Source of the DNA: Panaeolus papilionaceus
Taxonomy: Eukaryota; Basidiomycota; Agaricomycetes; Agaricales
Assembly (NCBI GenBank): GCA_015501605.1
Contig: JADNRZ010000016.1
Span: 930,001 to 994,000, forward strand
Length of the DNA: 64,000 nucleotides
Reading direction: 5' to 3'
The translations under genes were made by a program, and so were the position numbers. Below the pieces are notes generated by a model. That model saw nothing but the letters and a program-made list of their open reading frames with translations. It was not told the origin of the DNA and ran no database searches. Within the stretch, counting starts at the first letter, position 1, and each line of letters starts with the position of its first letter. Below are positions 23,283-34,978 of this stretch, piece after piece.

Positions 23283-24416
23283 ATGCCTTCGTTCTCGTCA
23301 CTGGCTCTGATTGCCAGCCTGGTTCTCGCTCCAGCTGTCACAGCGGCGAGCAGTCCTGTTGGCCTTAGACCCAAGCAAATAAAGAATCTGGTCACCTTTG
23401 GGGACAGCTACACAGATACAGTCATCGTTTCCAACGGAGGCACACAATGGCCAGTTTATGCGTCCGGTTTTGCGAAGGTTAATTTGTTCCCCTTCGCCCG
23501 TTCCGGAGCAACATGCTCGAATAACATAACCTTCCGCCCCTTCCCATCACTGTTCGAGAGCCAATTACCTACATACTTCCAAGCGTCTGCAAAAGGTGGA
23601 ACAATCAAGGTCAAACCAGAGGAAACTCTGTATACTTTATGGTTGGGAACGAATGATGTAGGGTCCAATGCATTGTTGACGGGTAGTGACAACGCGAGCC
23701 TTGTGGACGTTACAACCTGCATGATCAACTGGGTCAAGACACTTTACCAAAGCGGTGCTCGAAACTTCCTCTTCCAAAACGTGAGTCGACTGAAATGCGA
23801 TGTATTATCTTTCTTGACAAAAAAAACCAGATGATTCCTTTGCAAAATGTACCCCTCTACGCACCAATTTCACACCCTGCTAGGTATTGGACTGCTCAAC
23901 GCAATACGACGGAATGGAGTGTCTTCATGACCGAGCTCGTTTTGTCTGGAAATGCCTTGACGAAGCTCATGCTCGAAGCTCTGGCGCCGAATCTGAAGGG
24001 CGCTCACGTAGGTCAGTCAGCATGTCAGCCTTCGCATGATAGCATTCGATTGACACCCCGGTTTTGATAGGAATATTCGATTCCCACTCACTCTTCGCCG
24101 ACATGTTCGCACATCCCGCAAAATATCTGAATGGAACAGCGCCTCTGAACGTGACCGGAGCGGTCCAAGAATGTGTGTTTGACTTGAATGAAAATACCAG
24201 TGACATGGGCAGATGTACGATTGCCCAGGGAACGGATCGAGACAGCTTTTTGTGGTTCGTCGTTTGGAATGCTGTTTTCGATGACGATGTTGAACTAATG
24301 TAACAAATAGGTTTGACGAACTCCACCCTAGCGAGCAGGCAGATCGTATCGTGGCACGCGAAATCGCCCAAGTTATTGAGGGGAAACCTAACCAGTGGAC
24401 AAGGTGGCTCAGTTAA
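23283..24416 (+). CDS. Secreted GDSL/SGNH esterase, CE16-type carbohydrate acetylesterase
   Basis: Extracellular ester hydrolase, probably removing acetyl groups from hemicellulose fragments. Signal peptide MPSFSSLALIASLVLAPAVT. Block I is VTFGDSYTDT with the nucleophile Ser; block II has the conserved Gly in ARSGATCSNN; block III is LWLGTNDVG with the oxyanion Asn; block V is FDELHPSEQA with catalytic Asp and His. Three introns: 23781-23830, one starting after CACGTAG near 24012 and ending before GAATATTCG at about 24070, and one with donor GTTCGT (near 24254) ending AAATAG at about 24309. The mature enzyme is about 300 residues, a normal CE16 size, with several Asn-X-Thr/Ser sites. The ATG at 23283 is chosen because the signal peptide starts there; an upstream ATG in the frame adds a non-signal extension. 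Confidence 0.88.
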
Positions 24417-24739
24417 AGGGTCCTAGAGAGCGATAATTTAGATTGCCTGCTTCACAATTCATTTAACTGTACTATGAATAATGGACGAGAATAGCAACAG
24501 ACCTGGGATACCAATCTTATCCTTGGGTGACTTTGAGTGCTGTTCTTCGCCCGACCCGCGTCTGTGCCACATGAATGCAAATAGAGATCGAAAAGTAAAG
24601 AATTGATGTCGGACAGCCACCTGCTGTCGCCTTGTTGAGTGTCGAGTCTTTCTCACACTGCTTGCTGCATAGGAGCGGCTTCATGTATCTGACAACGATA
24701 CTATTACACAAATGATACAAAAGGCTCTAAAGTACATTA
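24417..24739. other. Convergent 3' region
   Basis: About 320 bp between convergent stop codons. No feature beyond probable 3' UTRs. Confidence 0.5.
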
Positions 24740-26307
24740 CTACTCGTCCGCGACATGAATAACAACCTTCCCTGTGTTGTTTCCTTTCTGGACGTCAAGG
24801 ATTGCCTGAGGTTCCTTGTCGAGACCGTTGTAAACTTGCTCTTTATACTTGATTTCGCCGCTTGCGACCCGAGGAGCAACGTATTCCCAGAACTTCTTTC
24901 CCCAATTCTCCTCCAGACGCCATACAATGAAACCAGAAATTGTGATAGACTTTGCAATGACGTGGGACAAATTCTAAAGAAATTGCCGTGGTTTAACTTC
25001 GAGACGTTACACGGGCTGAACTGGACCTTGACATACCTTGATAGGAGTGCCGCCGTTGTTGTACCCAGAAATCATGCCACATTCCTTTGACATATTAGTA
25101 TTCCAAGCAGCAGACCAGCTAGGGGACGTCAAGAAACTCACAATGAATCGAGCATTCATCTTAGCATGCTCGAGAGCAGCCTCAAGAGTCTCTCCACCAA
25201 CATTGTCCCAGTAAATGTCGATGCCTCCTTCCCTTTCAAGAACTTCCGAAGTATTCGTCGTCTTGTAGTTGAACGCGACGTCCGCACCGATCTCCTTCAT
25301 GAACGCCACTTTGTCTTCTGATCCAGCAGATGCGATAACCTTGAGACCCTGTGCTTTGGCGAGTTGAATAACGAGTCTGGTTGACGTGATGTAAGTCAAC
25401 TGTGGCTACAACGTAAACGAGCTCAAGGAAACTCACGATCCAACAGGCCCTTAAGGTATCACATTCTACGTCAGCGCGAGATTAAGACCGATTAATATGC
25501 GCAAACGTACCAGCTCCAGTCGAAACGAAGACAGTTTCTCCCTAAAAAATTGGATTAAGTCAACTAGTAATTGTCGGTTGAGAAATTCAAGCTTACAGAT
25601 TTGGCACGAGAATACTCGTTCCAGGCGTAAAACGCCGTCTTTCCTACCGAGCCATTCAGAAACAAGTCATAAACTGAGGGAGGGAAGGTCATACCTGGCA
25701 TTCCCAGTACACCAACAAATAGTGACCACGGAAGGTTGTTAGGATTTTGGATAATTTCCAGCCCCTCCAAGGATTTGCGGATCAAGTATTGCTGATGTTC
25801 TAGACACATAATGAAGTCTCAGTATTGGTGCATTTATTCAAGGAGAAACGAAGGTATCTACCAATATTTGGTCCGTATACATGATCACCGATTTTGACGT
25901 CGGGCGTCTCTGATCTGACAACGACGCCTACACCATATCCATCCAATCTGGAGAGTAAATATTTAAAGCAGTTTAGAGAGAAATCTAGCCAAGTAAACCA
26001 GTGGCGCTTACGGTTTACCCAACGTAAAAGCGGGCTACACAAAAAGAAACTTGAAGTGAGAAGGGGAAGGGGTAACAAGATCTATTGAGAAACGCACCGT
26101 GTACGATGGGATATTTGCGTCCCTCATTCTGCCTCGGAAATATGGGTCGACAGAGAGTTCCAGAACCTTGACGAGGAATCCGCCCTCCAGTTTTACATTC
26201 TCTAAATCAATCGTCTGTGTGTCGTCGTGGAGGATTGTTTTCCCCGGCTCAGGGAAGCCTTGGGGGATGGTATTAAAAATGACGCGAGCGTTTAATGTGG
26301 GTGCCAT
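24740..26307 (-). CDS. NADPH-dependent alkenal double-bond reductase (MDR family), copy 1
   Basis: Zinc-free medium-chain dehydrogenase of the leukotriene B4 dehydrogenase / alkenal reductase type, reducing C=C bonds of reactive enals and enones in the cytosol. N-terminal part: MAPTLNARVIFNTIPQGFPE, ELSVDPYFRGRMRD, VGVVVRSE. Cofactor domain: GETVFVSTGAG, PVGS, LVIQLAKAQGLKVIASAG, NYKTTN, then IDIYWDNVGGETLEAALEH, the family fingerprint. End: KVVIHVADE. About nine introns of 50-70 nt. The glycine loop is split: exon 25437-25449 is only 13 nt and encodes the PVG of GAGPVGS. The product is about 345 residues. Tandem with a close paralogue 620 bp upstream in the same orientation, so a recent duplication. 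The exact substrate is unknown. Confidence 0.9.
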
Positions 26308-26928
26308 GATTTTTAGTTAGCTTTGGGGTAGATGATAACTCAATCCAACGCATCCACCCCACTTTAATTTATACTCGCAGATCTAGGCGTGTGGGAAAGC
26401 GTCTTATAGAAGCTTGTAGAAGATCCTGATTTAAAGCAGCTAAGCAGCTAATTAATCGTATATAATCATCCATAATATTGGCTTGGGTTATTTGTCATGC
26501 GTGCCTAGCCCATTAGTCATCCATACCGCGCATGACAGAGCAAGGAGATAGTTGAAATACCATACGGATCTAGGCGACTGAATTTCTAAGGACTCGCGTC
26601 TTGTCACAATCTCAGCAACGACGCGCATTTCGAGACCGATTTATGTCAATCTATGAGGCTCATATGTCAGTCAAGCTGCAACTTGCCTGAAGGGAGAGAC
26701 GATCGACTCCATGTCACAACTCAATGACAGATCATATTCACACGAAAAACGACCGAAGCGCCTGCTTAATCAGTAACAGATTCATTAACGATTATTCAAG
26801 TTCTAACTTCAGGAATTTAGCAGACACTCTAAGAGCCGCTACATATGTAGGGTGATTACGATTACAGGTACATTTTGTGGGAAAATAAAAAAGAAAATAA
26901 CCTTGATATTTTTAATGGAATACATGAA
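26308..26928. other. Intergenic between tandem MDR genes
   Basis: 620 bp. The end next to 26307 has a minus-strand TATAAAT at 26367-26373. The rest is AT-rich with no coding signal; it includes the 3' flank of copy 2. Confidence 0.5.
26367..26373 (-). promoter_or_regulatory. TATA box of MDR copy 1
   Basis: TATAAAT on the minus strand, 60 bp upstream of the start codon at 26307. Confidence 0.45.
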
Positions 26929-28470
26929 CTAGCCGTCAGCGACATGAACCACAGCCTTCCATGTATTCTTGCCCCTTTGAACGTCAATAATAGCTTGGGG
27001 CTCCTTGTCAAGCCCATTGTAGATCTGTTCGCGATGCTTAATTTCTCCACTCGCGACCTTCGGAGTGACGTGTTCAAAGAATTTCTTTCTCCATTTGTCT
27101 TCGAGACGGTATTGAATAAATCCGTACATCGTGATGGACTTCGCAACAAGGTGCATGAGGTTCTGTTGCCCGATAGTATTAGCCCCTATTAGTTCAATGA
27201 AAGAAATACAAGCGGAATATCGTACCCGGACTGCAGCGCCATCGGTGTTGTATCCAGATATCATTCCGCATTCCTGTCATGTATAATTCATTGCTTCAAC
27301 ATGCCATAAAGTGTTGTCACTTACAATGAATCGGGCATTGACCTTGGCGGCCTCCAGGGCGGCCTCCAGCGTGCTTCCTCCGACGTTGTCCCAGTAAATG
27401 TCAATATCTCCCTCACGTTGTAAGACCTGAAGCGTGTTCGTCGTCTTATAATTAAACGCAACGTCGGCCCCAACTTCCTTCATAAAGGCGACCTTTTCCT
27501 CTGACCCAGCGGAGCCAATGACTTTGAGTCCTTCAGCCTTAGCCAGCTGGATGACGAGTCTAAATATATATGAGTATGGGTTGTACTGCTCGTAGTTCAG
27601 GACGTGGAAGTACGTACGATCCGACGGGTCCTATGCGTCAAATAATGTGTATCAGAGGTGTCCACAAACTTAAATCAGCGACTACTCACCAGCACCTCCG
27701 GAAACGAAGACCGTTTCACCCTGTCATACCAGTTAATCACATCTGGAACCCCATGTCATGAACTTATCACTCACTGATTTGGCATTAGAGTATTCGTTCC
27801 AGGCATAAAATGCCGTTTTGCCTAATATACGCAAATGAGAGGTGAAGAAAAATCACCTTGGCCGCATGAGGGTAACATACCGGGCATACCCAATACGCCG
27901 ACAAATGTTGACCAGGGAAGCTTATGTGGATTTTCAATCGTTTCAAGGTCACCCTTCTCCTTGCGAATGAAGTATTCCTGATGATCTACGAGCAGGCAGA
28001 TTGGTTGTGCAAGTCTGGAACATCAGGCACCGACGAACCAAAATTGAAACCGTGTAGATGTTCGCCAACTTCGACTTCAGGATTTTCTGAGCGTACCACT
28101 ACACCCACAGCGTAACCAGTCAATCTGAGTCACTTTTATCTCAATGAATGCCTGGATAAGCGCATCGAAACACATACGGCTGTCCCAAAGGAAACGCAGA
28201 CTGCGATGTGTTGTGGTTAGACCAATTTCTGCGACCAGTGACAATGCATGCAGAACTCACGGCATACGACCATATTTTGGGGTCTCGCATCCTGCCCCGC
28301 ATGTAGGGGTCTACAGAAATCTCAAGGGATTTGACCAGAAATCCACCATCAAGAGGGACAGTTTCGGGGTCAATTTTTTGAGAAGTATCGTACAGGACTG
28401 TTTTCCCTATCTCGGGATACCCCTCAGGAATGGAGTTGAAGATAACACGCCCGTTGATTACTGGTGCCAT
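26929..28470 (-). CDS. NADPH-dependent alkenal double-bond reductase (MDR family), copy 2
   Basis: Paralogue of the previous gene with the same exon plan. MAPVINGRVIFNSIPEGYPE, EISVDPYMRGRMRDPK, then GETVFVSGGAG, PVGS, LVIQLAKAEGLKVIGSAG, IDIYWDNVGGSTLEAALEA and VVHVADG at the end. It shares the 13-nt exon for the cofactor glycine loop (27618-27630). It keeps the NADPH loop and the WDNVGG motif, so it should be active. Differences from copy 1 cluster in substrate-side segments (SITMYGFIQYRLEDKWRKKF against SITISGFIVWRLEENWGKKF), suggesting a different substrate range. No TATA box is evident, unlike copy 1, which hints at different regulation. The 3' end lies 218 bp downstream of nothing else; the 5' end is 218 bp from the LCL3 stop. 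Confidence 0.9.
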
Positions 28471-28688
28471 TGTAGTGAATATACGACGAGAAAGGTGTGC
28501 GGAAAAGACCAAAAACTTGTGCGGAAGGCGTGCATTATTCTGCATAAGACACTGTGGCGACGAGTAAGACAATAAGAGACCAAATGATGCGTACACCTAA
28601 GACAGGGATTTCGTTTCAGACGGCCCTGACACGTCAAGACGAATGGTTGGCATGGTATGATACTTCATGTACACAACATGGCAAAATA

Positions 28689-29871
28689 TTATTTGCTTCG
28701 TTTCCAAAATCCCCAGAAAGAGCCTGTGCTAGTATCTGGCTCTGCGATAGGCTCTTCAGCAACCTTTGATGCTGGAGATGCTGCTATACGCCGCTTATAG
28801 TCACTCGGCAGCTCGACCTTCAAGCCCTTTTGCCACATGCCAACTCGAGCTTTTCTATCGGACATTTAGTATAAAGCTATATTCCAAAGGGAATGCATAT
28901 ACGAACCTTGCGGCTTCTTCAAGCTTTTTATAACCTTCAAAGCCAATTTTTCCGTATTGTGCGCCAGCCTGTGGTACTGTGTTATAATAGAGCCAGTATA
29001 AATATAACTGATAATTACCTGATCATAGACTACACCGCACCCAGCTTGGAGTAGTTCAGTAGCGAGGTCCTTGTTAGGAAGGAATAACCTGGGTATGTAC
29101 ACAATGGAAACCTGAAAATTAAAGGTAGAAGCAGACACAACTTGGAGGAAGACTCACTAATCGCGAATACTGGTCTTTACTGACAGGTTTCACCAATACT
29201 GATTTACCCAAAACTAGCGACTTGAGATACTCAGTGCTTTCTTTTGCGTGTGGTTGGGCTGGATTGCCAAAGTAGCCAGACTGGGTATATTTCGTTTCAT
29301 CGGTGATACCTCGGTATGATAGTTAAAGAATAATACCTCTGGCGCATCGTATCCCGCAATGCGTACGTGTATCGTTTGACCTCTTAGCTCTAAGTTTCGT
29401 TTAAGAGAAAGTGAGAGGCTGTAACGCATTGTATACCTTTGTCGGTGGAAGGAACAGAACCAAGTCGCAGGGCTGGCTTATGATAGATGCGGAAATTATC
29501 GCCATCCTTGACACTAGGATGGTTGAATCGTAACAGGGAGTTGATTTCAGAGAAACATGGACTTACTGGGTTACGACGCCTCGAAGCAGTCTTCCCTTTT
29601 GCAGAACGTCTGGTGTAATCCATTCTGCAGAGGGGTACCTCTTGATGTGTCTGAGGTACACGCGCCTACACAGTGAACTGGTATATAATACTGCGACACC
29701 ACCTATGCATAGAAGAAGCAAGTCTCTCTGTGACAAAAGGAGTTGGTCCTCGATATTAATGTCTTGTTTCTTGGAGATGTCCAATGGTCCAGGGAGAAAG
29801 CCGCCTGCAGCTTTAGCTTGTTGAGGTTTCGGTTCATTCTGAGATGTACTGCTTGACGAAAAGGGCCACAT
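28689..29871 (-). CDS. LCL3: LCL3-like membrane-anchored thermonuclease-type endonuclease
   Basis: Fungal LCL3 proteins have one N-terminal membrane helix and a staphylococcal-nuclease fold, and sit in mitochondrial membranes. Chosen start MWPFSSSSTSQNEPK at 29871, because the helix DLLLLCIGGVAVLYTSSL follows at the usual distance; an upstream ATG at 30006 in the same frame would overlap the divergent promoter. Nuclease parts after splicing: VKDGDNFRIYH, RGQTIHVRIAGYDAPE (catalytic Arg and Asp), AKESTEYLKSLVLGK, VSKDQYSRLV, then IVYIPRLFLPNKDLATELLQ, GCGVVYDQ and GMWQKGLKVELP. The C-terminus is Ser/Pro/Glu-rich and ends SFWGFWKRSK. About five introns. Divergent from TAH18 with 201 bp between starts. 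Confidence 0.85.
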
Positions 29872-30072
29872 GAGTAGGAGAATCCAGCTGAGATTATAGG
29901 AAAGGGTAAATGCAAGAACTAAATGGATTTCACGCGTGTGGTATGCATGGTCATGACTGCTCAGTTCACAGAATCTCAACAAGTTCAGGCCATGCCGCCT
30001 TCTCACGGTTCCAATAAACCCATCATTAGTGCTTGTGTAAGGCTTATCTGATAATCTTTCTACTTTCCTTCC
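29872..30072. promoter_or_regulatory. Shared divergent promoter, LCL3 and TAH18
   Basis: Only 201 bp separate the two start codons, so both promoters must overlap or be bidirectional. No TATA box is obvious on either strand. Confidence 0.55.
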
Positions 30073-32314
30073 ATGATGGCGTCGGAACCAGATACATCTT
30101 TTGACGGACGCGGTCTTTTGATTCTTTATGCCACAGAGACGGGAAACGCGCAGGATGCTGCAGACTATATCTCTCGTCAGTGTCGTCGGATATCATTCAA
30201 GTGTCGAGTTCTGAGTGTGGACGAGTTTCCTCTGGTGAGTGCAGGTTGTGGGTGCTGTTGAATTGAGTCATAATCTCATCGTAGGAAGAACTGGTATGCG
30301 AAGAACTTGTTATCTTTGTGGTGTCTACGACGGGCTCAGGGATAGAGCCACGCTCTATGACCCCTTTATGGACAAATCTATGTCGCTCAGAGCTTACGTC
30401 GGATATCTTCGAAGACCTAACTTATGCTGTCTTTGGACTTGGCGACACTGCCTACGAAAAGTTTTGCTGGGCAGCTAAAAAGCTTGCAAGACGCTTGGAA
30501 ACGCTCGGAGCTCATGAACTGTGTCCCCGGGGGGAGGGTGATGAGCAACACCCTCTAGGGTAAGCGTGAACAACACTGCTGCCTAACTGCTCAAGAACAT
30601 TGTTGTAGTATAGACGGCGCATTACAGTCCTGGACGGAGAGTTTGCTTGAAAGCCTTGTTGAGGAATATCCTCTTCCCCCTAATACAGAAGTGCAAACAG
30701 GCACTCGACTCCCACCATCGCGCGTCAAATTCGAACCTACTACAGGCCAACAGCTGCAGCACGCCGTGGACCCTTTCGTCGAGGACCTACACTCGCACAA
30801 AGCTACTGTGATGGAGAATAAGAGGATCACGGCTGATGACTGGTATCAAGATGTCAGACACTTTGAATTCGAGTTTGATGAGCCTGTTGAGTGGGTGATT
30901 GGATTTATCTTTCAGGGCTACCCGTTGACGAAGACTTAGTTATGAGCCAGGCGACGTCGCGGTTATACACCCAATAGCATTGTCTTCTGACGTCGAAAGT
31001 TTTTTGGACGAGGTAGGCTGGATCGAGCAAGCGGATGAGCCACTTAAAATACAACACGTCATGCTAGGTGGTGCACCATTACCCACCCGAGAAACCTTTC
31101 ACTTAACTTTTATCAGATCAGTCCCTTCCTGGACATCTTCCTTCAGTCACAACCTTGAGGCAACTATTTACCCTATATCTCGATTTTGATGCCGTTCCAC
31201 GTCGGTCATTTTTCCAATTTATCCGACATTTCACGACCAGCGAGCTAGAACAAGAGAAATTGGATGAATTTCTCTCGAAAGAAGGAGCGGTAAGAATTTT
31301 GGTCACTTTCTTTGGCATAACTTGATCAGACAAAGGACGAACTCTATGAGTATTGTTATCGAGTAAGAAGGACGATTCGGGAAATCCTGAGCGAATTTCG
31401 GGCCACAAAAGTACCCAAAGATTATGTCTTCGACGTGTTCCCTACTTTGAGACCACGAGAGTTCTCAATAGCCTGTTCTGCTAAGGTATGATAATGATAA
31501 CAAGAATCCTCTTCCGCGAAGCTTATTTTTCCTATCCAGAAACACCCCAGAAAACTGCAATTATGTGTCGCAATAGTCAAATATCGCACAAAACTAAAAA
31601 TCCCTCGAAAGGGAGTATGCACTTCATATCTGTCAAAACTTTTAACAGGTAGTACGGATCCCCAGCATATATTTCCTGTGATCTTATAATTATTCAGGGG
31701 ACAAGATTTCTATTGGAATAAAGAAGGGTTTTATTGAGTTACCCGACGATGCCTCTACACCTATCATTTGTGTTGGTCCTGGAACCGGTGTTGCCCCTAT
31801 GCGAGCAGTTATCGAAGAAAGAATAGAAGAGGGTGCCCCAAGTAAGTTCGTCAAGATTGCTCCGCAGCTTCGCGCTTATAAAAAACCAGATAACACTTTG
31901 TATTTCGGCTGTCGGTCAGGTTCCAAGGACCAACATTATGGCGATGAATGGGAGTCCTATGCCAAGCAACAAAGTATCACCTATCGGGCCGCCTTCTCCA
32001 GAGACGGCCCCGAAGGGCAGAAGAGGACGTATGTTCAAGACCTCATTCTCGAAGACTCTGAGAGAATATACCGTTTAATATTTGAGGAGGGTGCATGGGT
32101 ATACATATCGGGGTAGGATGTCCTAAAGTGTTTAACCCTGCTTTTCTCATACTGAAGAGCTTGAAATAGGTCCTCCAATAAGATGCCAGCTGCCGTTAAA
32201 GAAGCTCTAGCACACGCCATAGAAACTTGCGGTGGATATTCGTCTGAGCAGGCATCAAAATACATCCGAATGATGGCCAACACAGGTCGATTAAGAGAAG
32301 AGTGTTGGAGTTGA
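30073..32314 (+). CDS. TAH18: NADPH-dependent diflavin oxidoreductase (TAH18 / NDOR1)
   Basis: Passes electrons from NADPH through FAD and FMN to Dre2/anamorsin for cytosolic iron-sulfur cluster assembly. FMN domain: LLILYATETGNAQDAADYIS, VVSTTGSGIEP, AVFGLGDTAYEKFCWAAKKL, then GEGDEQHPLG. FAD domain: ADDWYQDVRHFEFEF, YEPGDVAVIHP, FPTLRPREFSIACSA. NADPH domain: VGPGTGVAPMRAVIEER, FGCRSGSKDQHYGDEW, and the end AVKEALAHAIETCGGYS with SKYIRMMANTGRLREECWS, the aromatic-stacking C-terminus. About nine introns; one runs from GTGGGTGATTGG near 30892 to GACTTAG near 30939, joining the FEFEFDEPV and YEPGDV exons. About 600 residues, normal for the family. Intact as far as I can read. Confidence 0.93.
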
Positions 32315-32532
32315 AGTGTTAATCCTTTATCCTGACTTTTGATATTGTAAATATATAGACGCCTGATTTTTGGCAATAGACACAAGATATAGTTTGTATC
32401 TCTCTGGTCCAAAGAGCAACTGCCATCGCCCAAACGCAAGTTAGGGGTTCTTTAACCCGTGACCGATTTGGGACGCAGCCTGTGACATCGGGTGTGATAA
32501 TTTAGTCACACCTCATCAACTCATCCTCAACC

Positions 32533-34210
32533 ATGGACGGCCCAAAATCTATAAAGTGCGTTCATTGCGCGTTTGTTATCTTTAGGCGCCTAGCTTAACC
32601 AAGTATTTTAGGAAGAGAAAGCTTTTGGACAAAAATATTCCCAATGTCATCCTTCAGAACCCCGAATTCGCGCAAGACTCTCGAATGTATCAGGACCTAG
32701 TGGAAATGGAACGCAAATTGGATTGGACAATGACGCGGAAGCGGGCTGAGATTCAAGACGCTCTAACGAGAACTCCAACAGTGAGTAAAAAATGTCGAAC
32801 ACCTTATAAACTGATTGACATTATCTTTATCATGCAGACTACTCGAACTTTACGTCTATTCCTCAGTCATACCGTATCGGGCCAGTTATGGCAGCAGCCA
32901 GGCGATAATCCCCCACAACCTAACTTTGAAACCGGTGAAGGCATACCCGCGTGGCAATTCAAAATCGAGGGACGTTTGCTAGAGGTATAAGGATTCGCGC
33001 ATTGTCCCCACTATACGTACTGACAACTTGTATGCACAGGTTGCAAACCAGAGACACAGAGAGAAGGCCCCCCAACGCAAGTTTTCGACTCTTATAAAGA
33101 AAATGATAGTAGAACTGGAACGCGATACGGCTGCAAACCCCGACGGAAACATTGTTGAGGTATGCTTTCCATCCTGCCACCTCGTACATGTCCTTACATT
33201 CTTGTAGTGGCCTCGCGCTCCTGGACATCACAATCCAATTCTAGACGGTTTCACTATCAGACGAACAGGCGACGGTCCCACCAAGATCCGTGTCGTTATG
33301 TATCTAGAACACTTCCCTGAACAATTCAAGTTGGCGCCAGAACTAGGTTGGTATCCAATTCTTTGCAAAACCAAACGTTTCTCACAAGAAATACAGCTGG
33401 AGTCCTTGGAATCAAAGAGGAAAGTAGGATGGGCGCTGTTCAAGCGCTTTGGAACTATATCAAGATTCAGGGGCTTCAGGACAAGACAAACAGACGCCTC
33501 ATTCGTGCTGATGACAGGCTGAGACCAGTAGGTTCTTGTCAAGTACACTCCTGGAATTTACTCGCTCATTTTCGTGCAGATCTTCGGACAAGAATCTATT
33601 GTTTTCCAGCAACTACCCGACGTTATCAATCGTTACCTCCTTGCCCCCGAGCCTATTGTGTTACACTACCTCCTCAATCCTGGCCTCCCACCACCCGAGC
33701 GTCCTGTGGCATATGATGTTGAAGTGAAGATGGAAGACACTGCCCTTAAAGGCAAAATGATGGTCACTATCAATGCCAGTAAAGAGTCTGCTGCATCTCT
33801 TGCGAAGCTAGATGAAGAGGTGCGGTCATTCTTACGAGTCTTGTGAACATGGATGCTGATGGACTTTTACGTTCCTAGATTGCCCTTCTTGCACAGTCCC
33901 TGCAAAATTCCTATATGAAGAAGACATTCTTGGAATCATTTGCAAAGGATCCGGCGCAGTTTATTCAGACATGGCTTGAGTCGCAATCCAGAGATTTGGA
34001 AAATATCCTGGGAAGTGGTCCCACAGAAGGCATGACGATTCGACAAGAAGAATTGAAACGTAGCGAATTTTTCCAGCTTCCGTGGGTGGAAGAGGTAAGT
34101 CCCAAGAGGTGAATTAATATAACGAGCTTTTTCTCACTTTTTGCCCTCTATTTTCTTAGGCTGTTGCTATCCAGGAAGGTGCTCGTCTCGCTGCCAAAAA
34201 CATGTCATGA
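32533..34210 (+). CDS. SNF12: SWI/SNF or RSC complex subunit with SWIB domain (SNF12/RSC6/BAF60)
   Basis: Subunit of an ATP-dependent chromatin remodeller. Exons read MDGPKSIK, KRKLLDKNIPNVILQ, MERKLDWTMTRKRAEIQDAL, RTLRLFLSHTVSGQLWQQPG, IPAWQFKIEGRLLE, RKFSTLIKKMIVELERD, then DGFTIRRTGDG and the SWIB domain: EHFPEQFKLAPEL, GVLGIKEESRMGAVQALWNY, IKIQGLQDKTNRRLI, and the C-terminal half FGQESIVFQQLPDVINRYLL. The end is AVAIQEGARLAAKNMS. About 420 residues, close to the S. pombe homologue and shorter at the N-terminus than yeast SNF12. About eight introns. Whether it belongs to SWI/SNF or RSC cannot be settled by eye. Start codon lies 218 bp after the TAH18 stop. Confidence 0.92.
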
Positions 34211-34978
34211 TATTGGTACCTTACGGTATCGATCTGTTATTTTCCCTCCGCTCTTTATTTTGTTGTCTGTCGTTGTTTGTATAGCAGTTTGATTGTACTT
34301 AATTCCAATTTGCTTTATTTTCAGAGGACCTGTGCAGATTTTAAACAGGCTCATGCTGTATCAACTTTTGTGAAAAACGGTGTAATACACTTCTTCCCAT
34401 TTGATAGCCGCCCTTTGGGATCACCTTTTCTGGGCATTTGACTCCGACGGACTGGCAAGATGCTCACTTCTCAATGTTTCTGTAGCCAATTCAGGATGTG
34501 TTACCCTCGTGGTTTGACGTGCCGCAGTTGCCGCCTAAAGGTGCGTAGGACACGCTTAGTGTTCTTAGAGACCTTGACGCTAATATAACCTCGTCATAAC
34601 CCACCCCTAATGGTCACTTCTACTCTCGCAGTAACGTTCATGGCTCGGCTCCACTCTCCTTCTTCTCGGCTATGCCCCTTATTTTGGGCGAAAACGCTTT
34701 TACGTCGTCCCTGCCGTTATTTTCACCACCAACCTAACAAAAATTCCAAACTTGCTATCTATGCACAATTCCTACATGATCTTGTGATTCCGGTATCTAC
34801 AGACGGTAGTGACTTCCCGAAAAAAAAGTTCTCTAGCAATGTTCTATATCAGAGGTAGTTGGCGGGAATGGGCTCAAACAACGGAGTTCTTGGGATTTTA
34901 CCCAAGCGTATGATTTCCCAGTGCGGTATAAAAACTTTTGTTTGCAGTTGAGCAAAGTACCACCATCGAGTATTCAAA
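34211..34978. other. Intergenic, promoter of amidohydrolase copy 1
   Basis: 770 bp. T-rich 3' flank of SNF12 near 34240-34330, then noncoding sequence. A TATA box at 34927 precedes the next gene. Frame 34610-34858 shows no domain. Confidence 0.5.
34927..34933 (+). promoter_or_regulatory. TATA box of amidohydrolase copy 1
   Basis: TATAAAA in context GTGCGGTATAAAAACT, 52 bp upstream of the ATG at 34979. The paralogue has the same CGGTATAAAA 42 bp upstream of its start. Confidence 0.55.
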
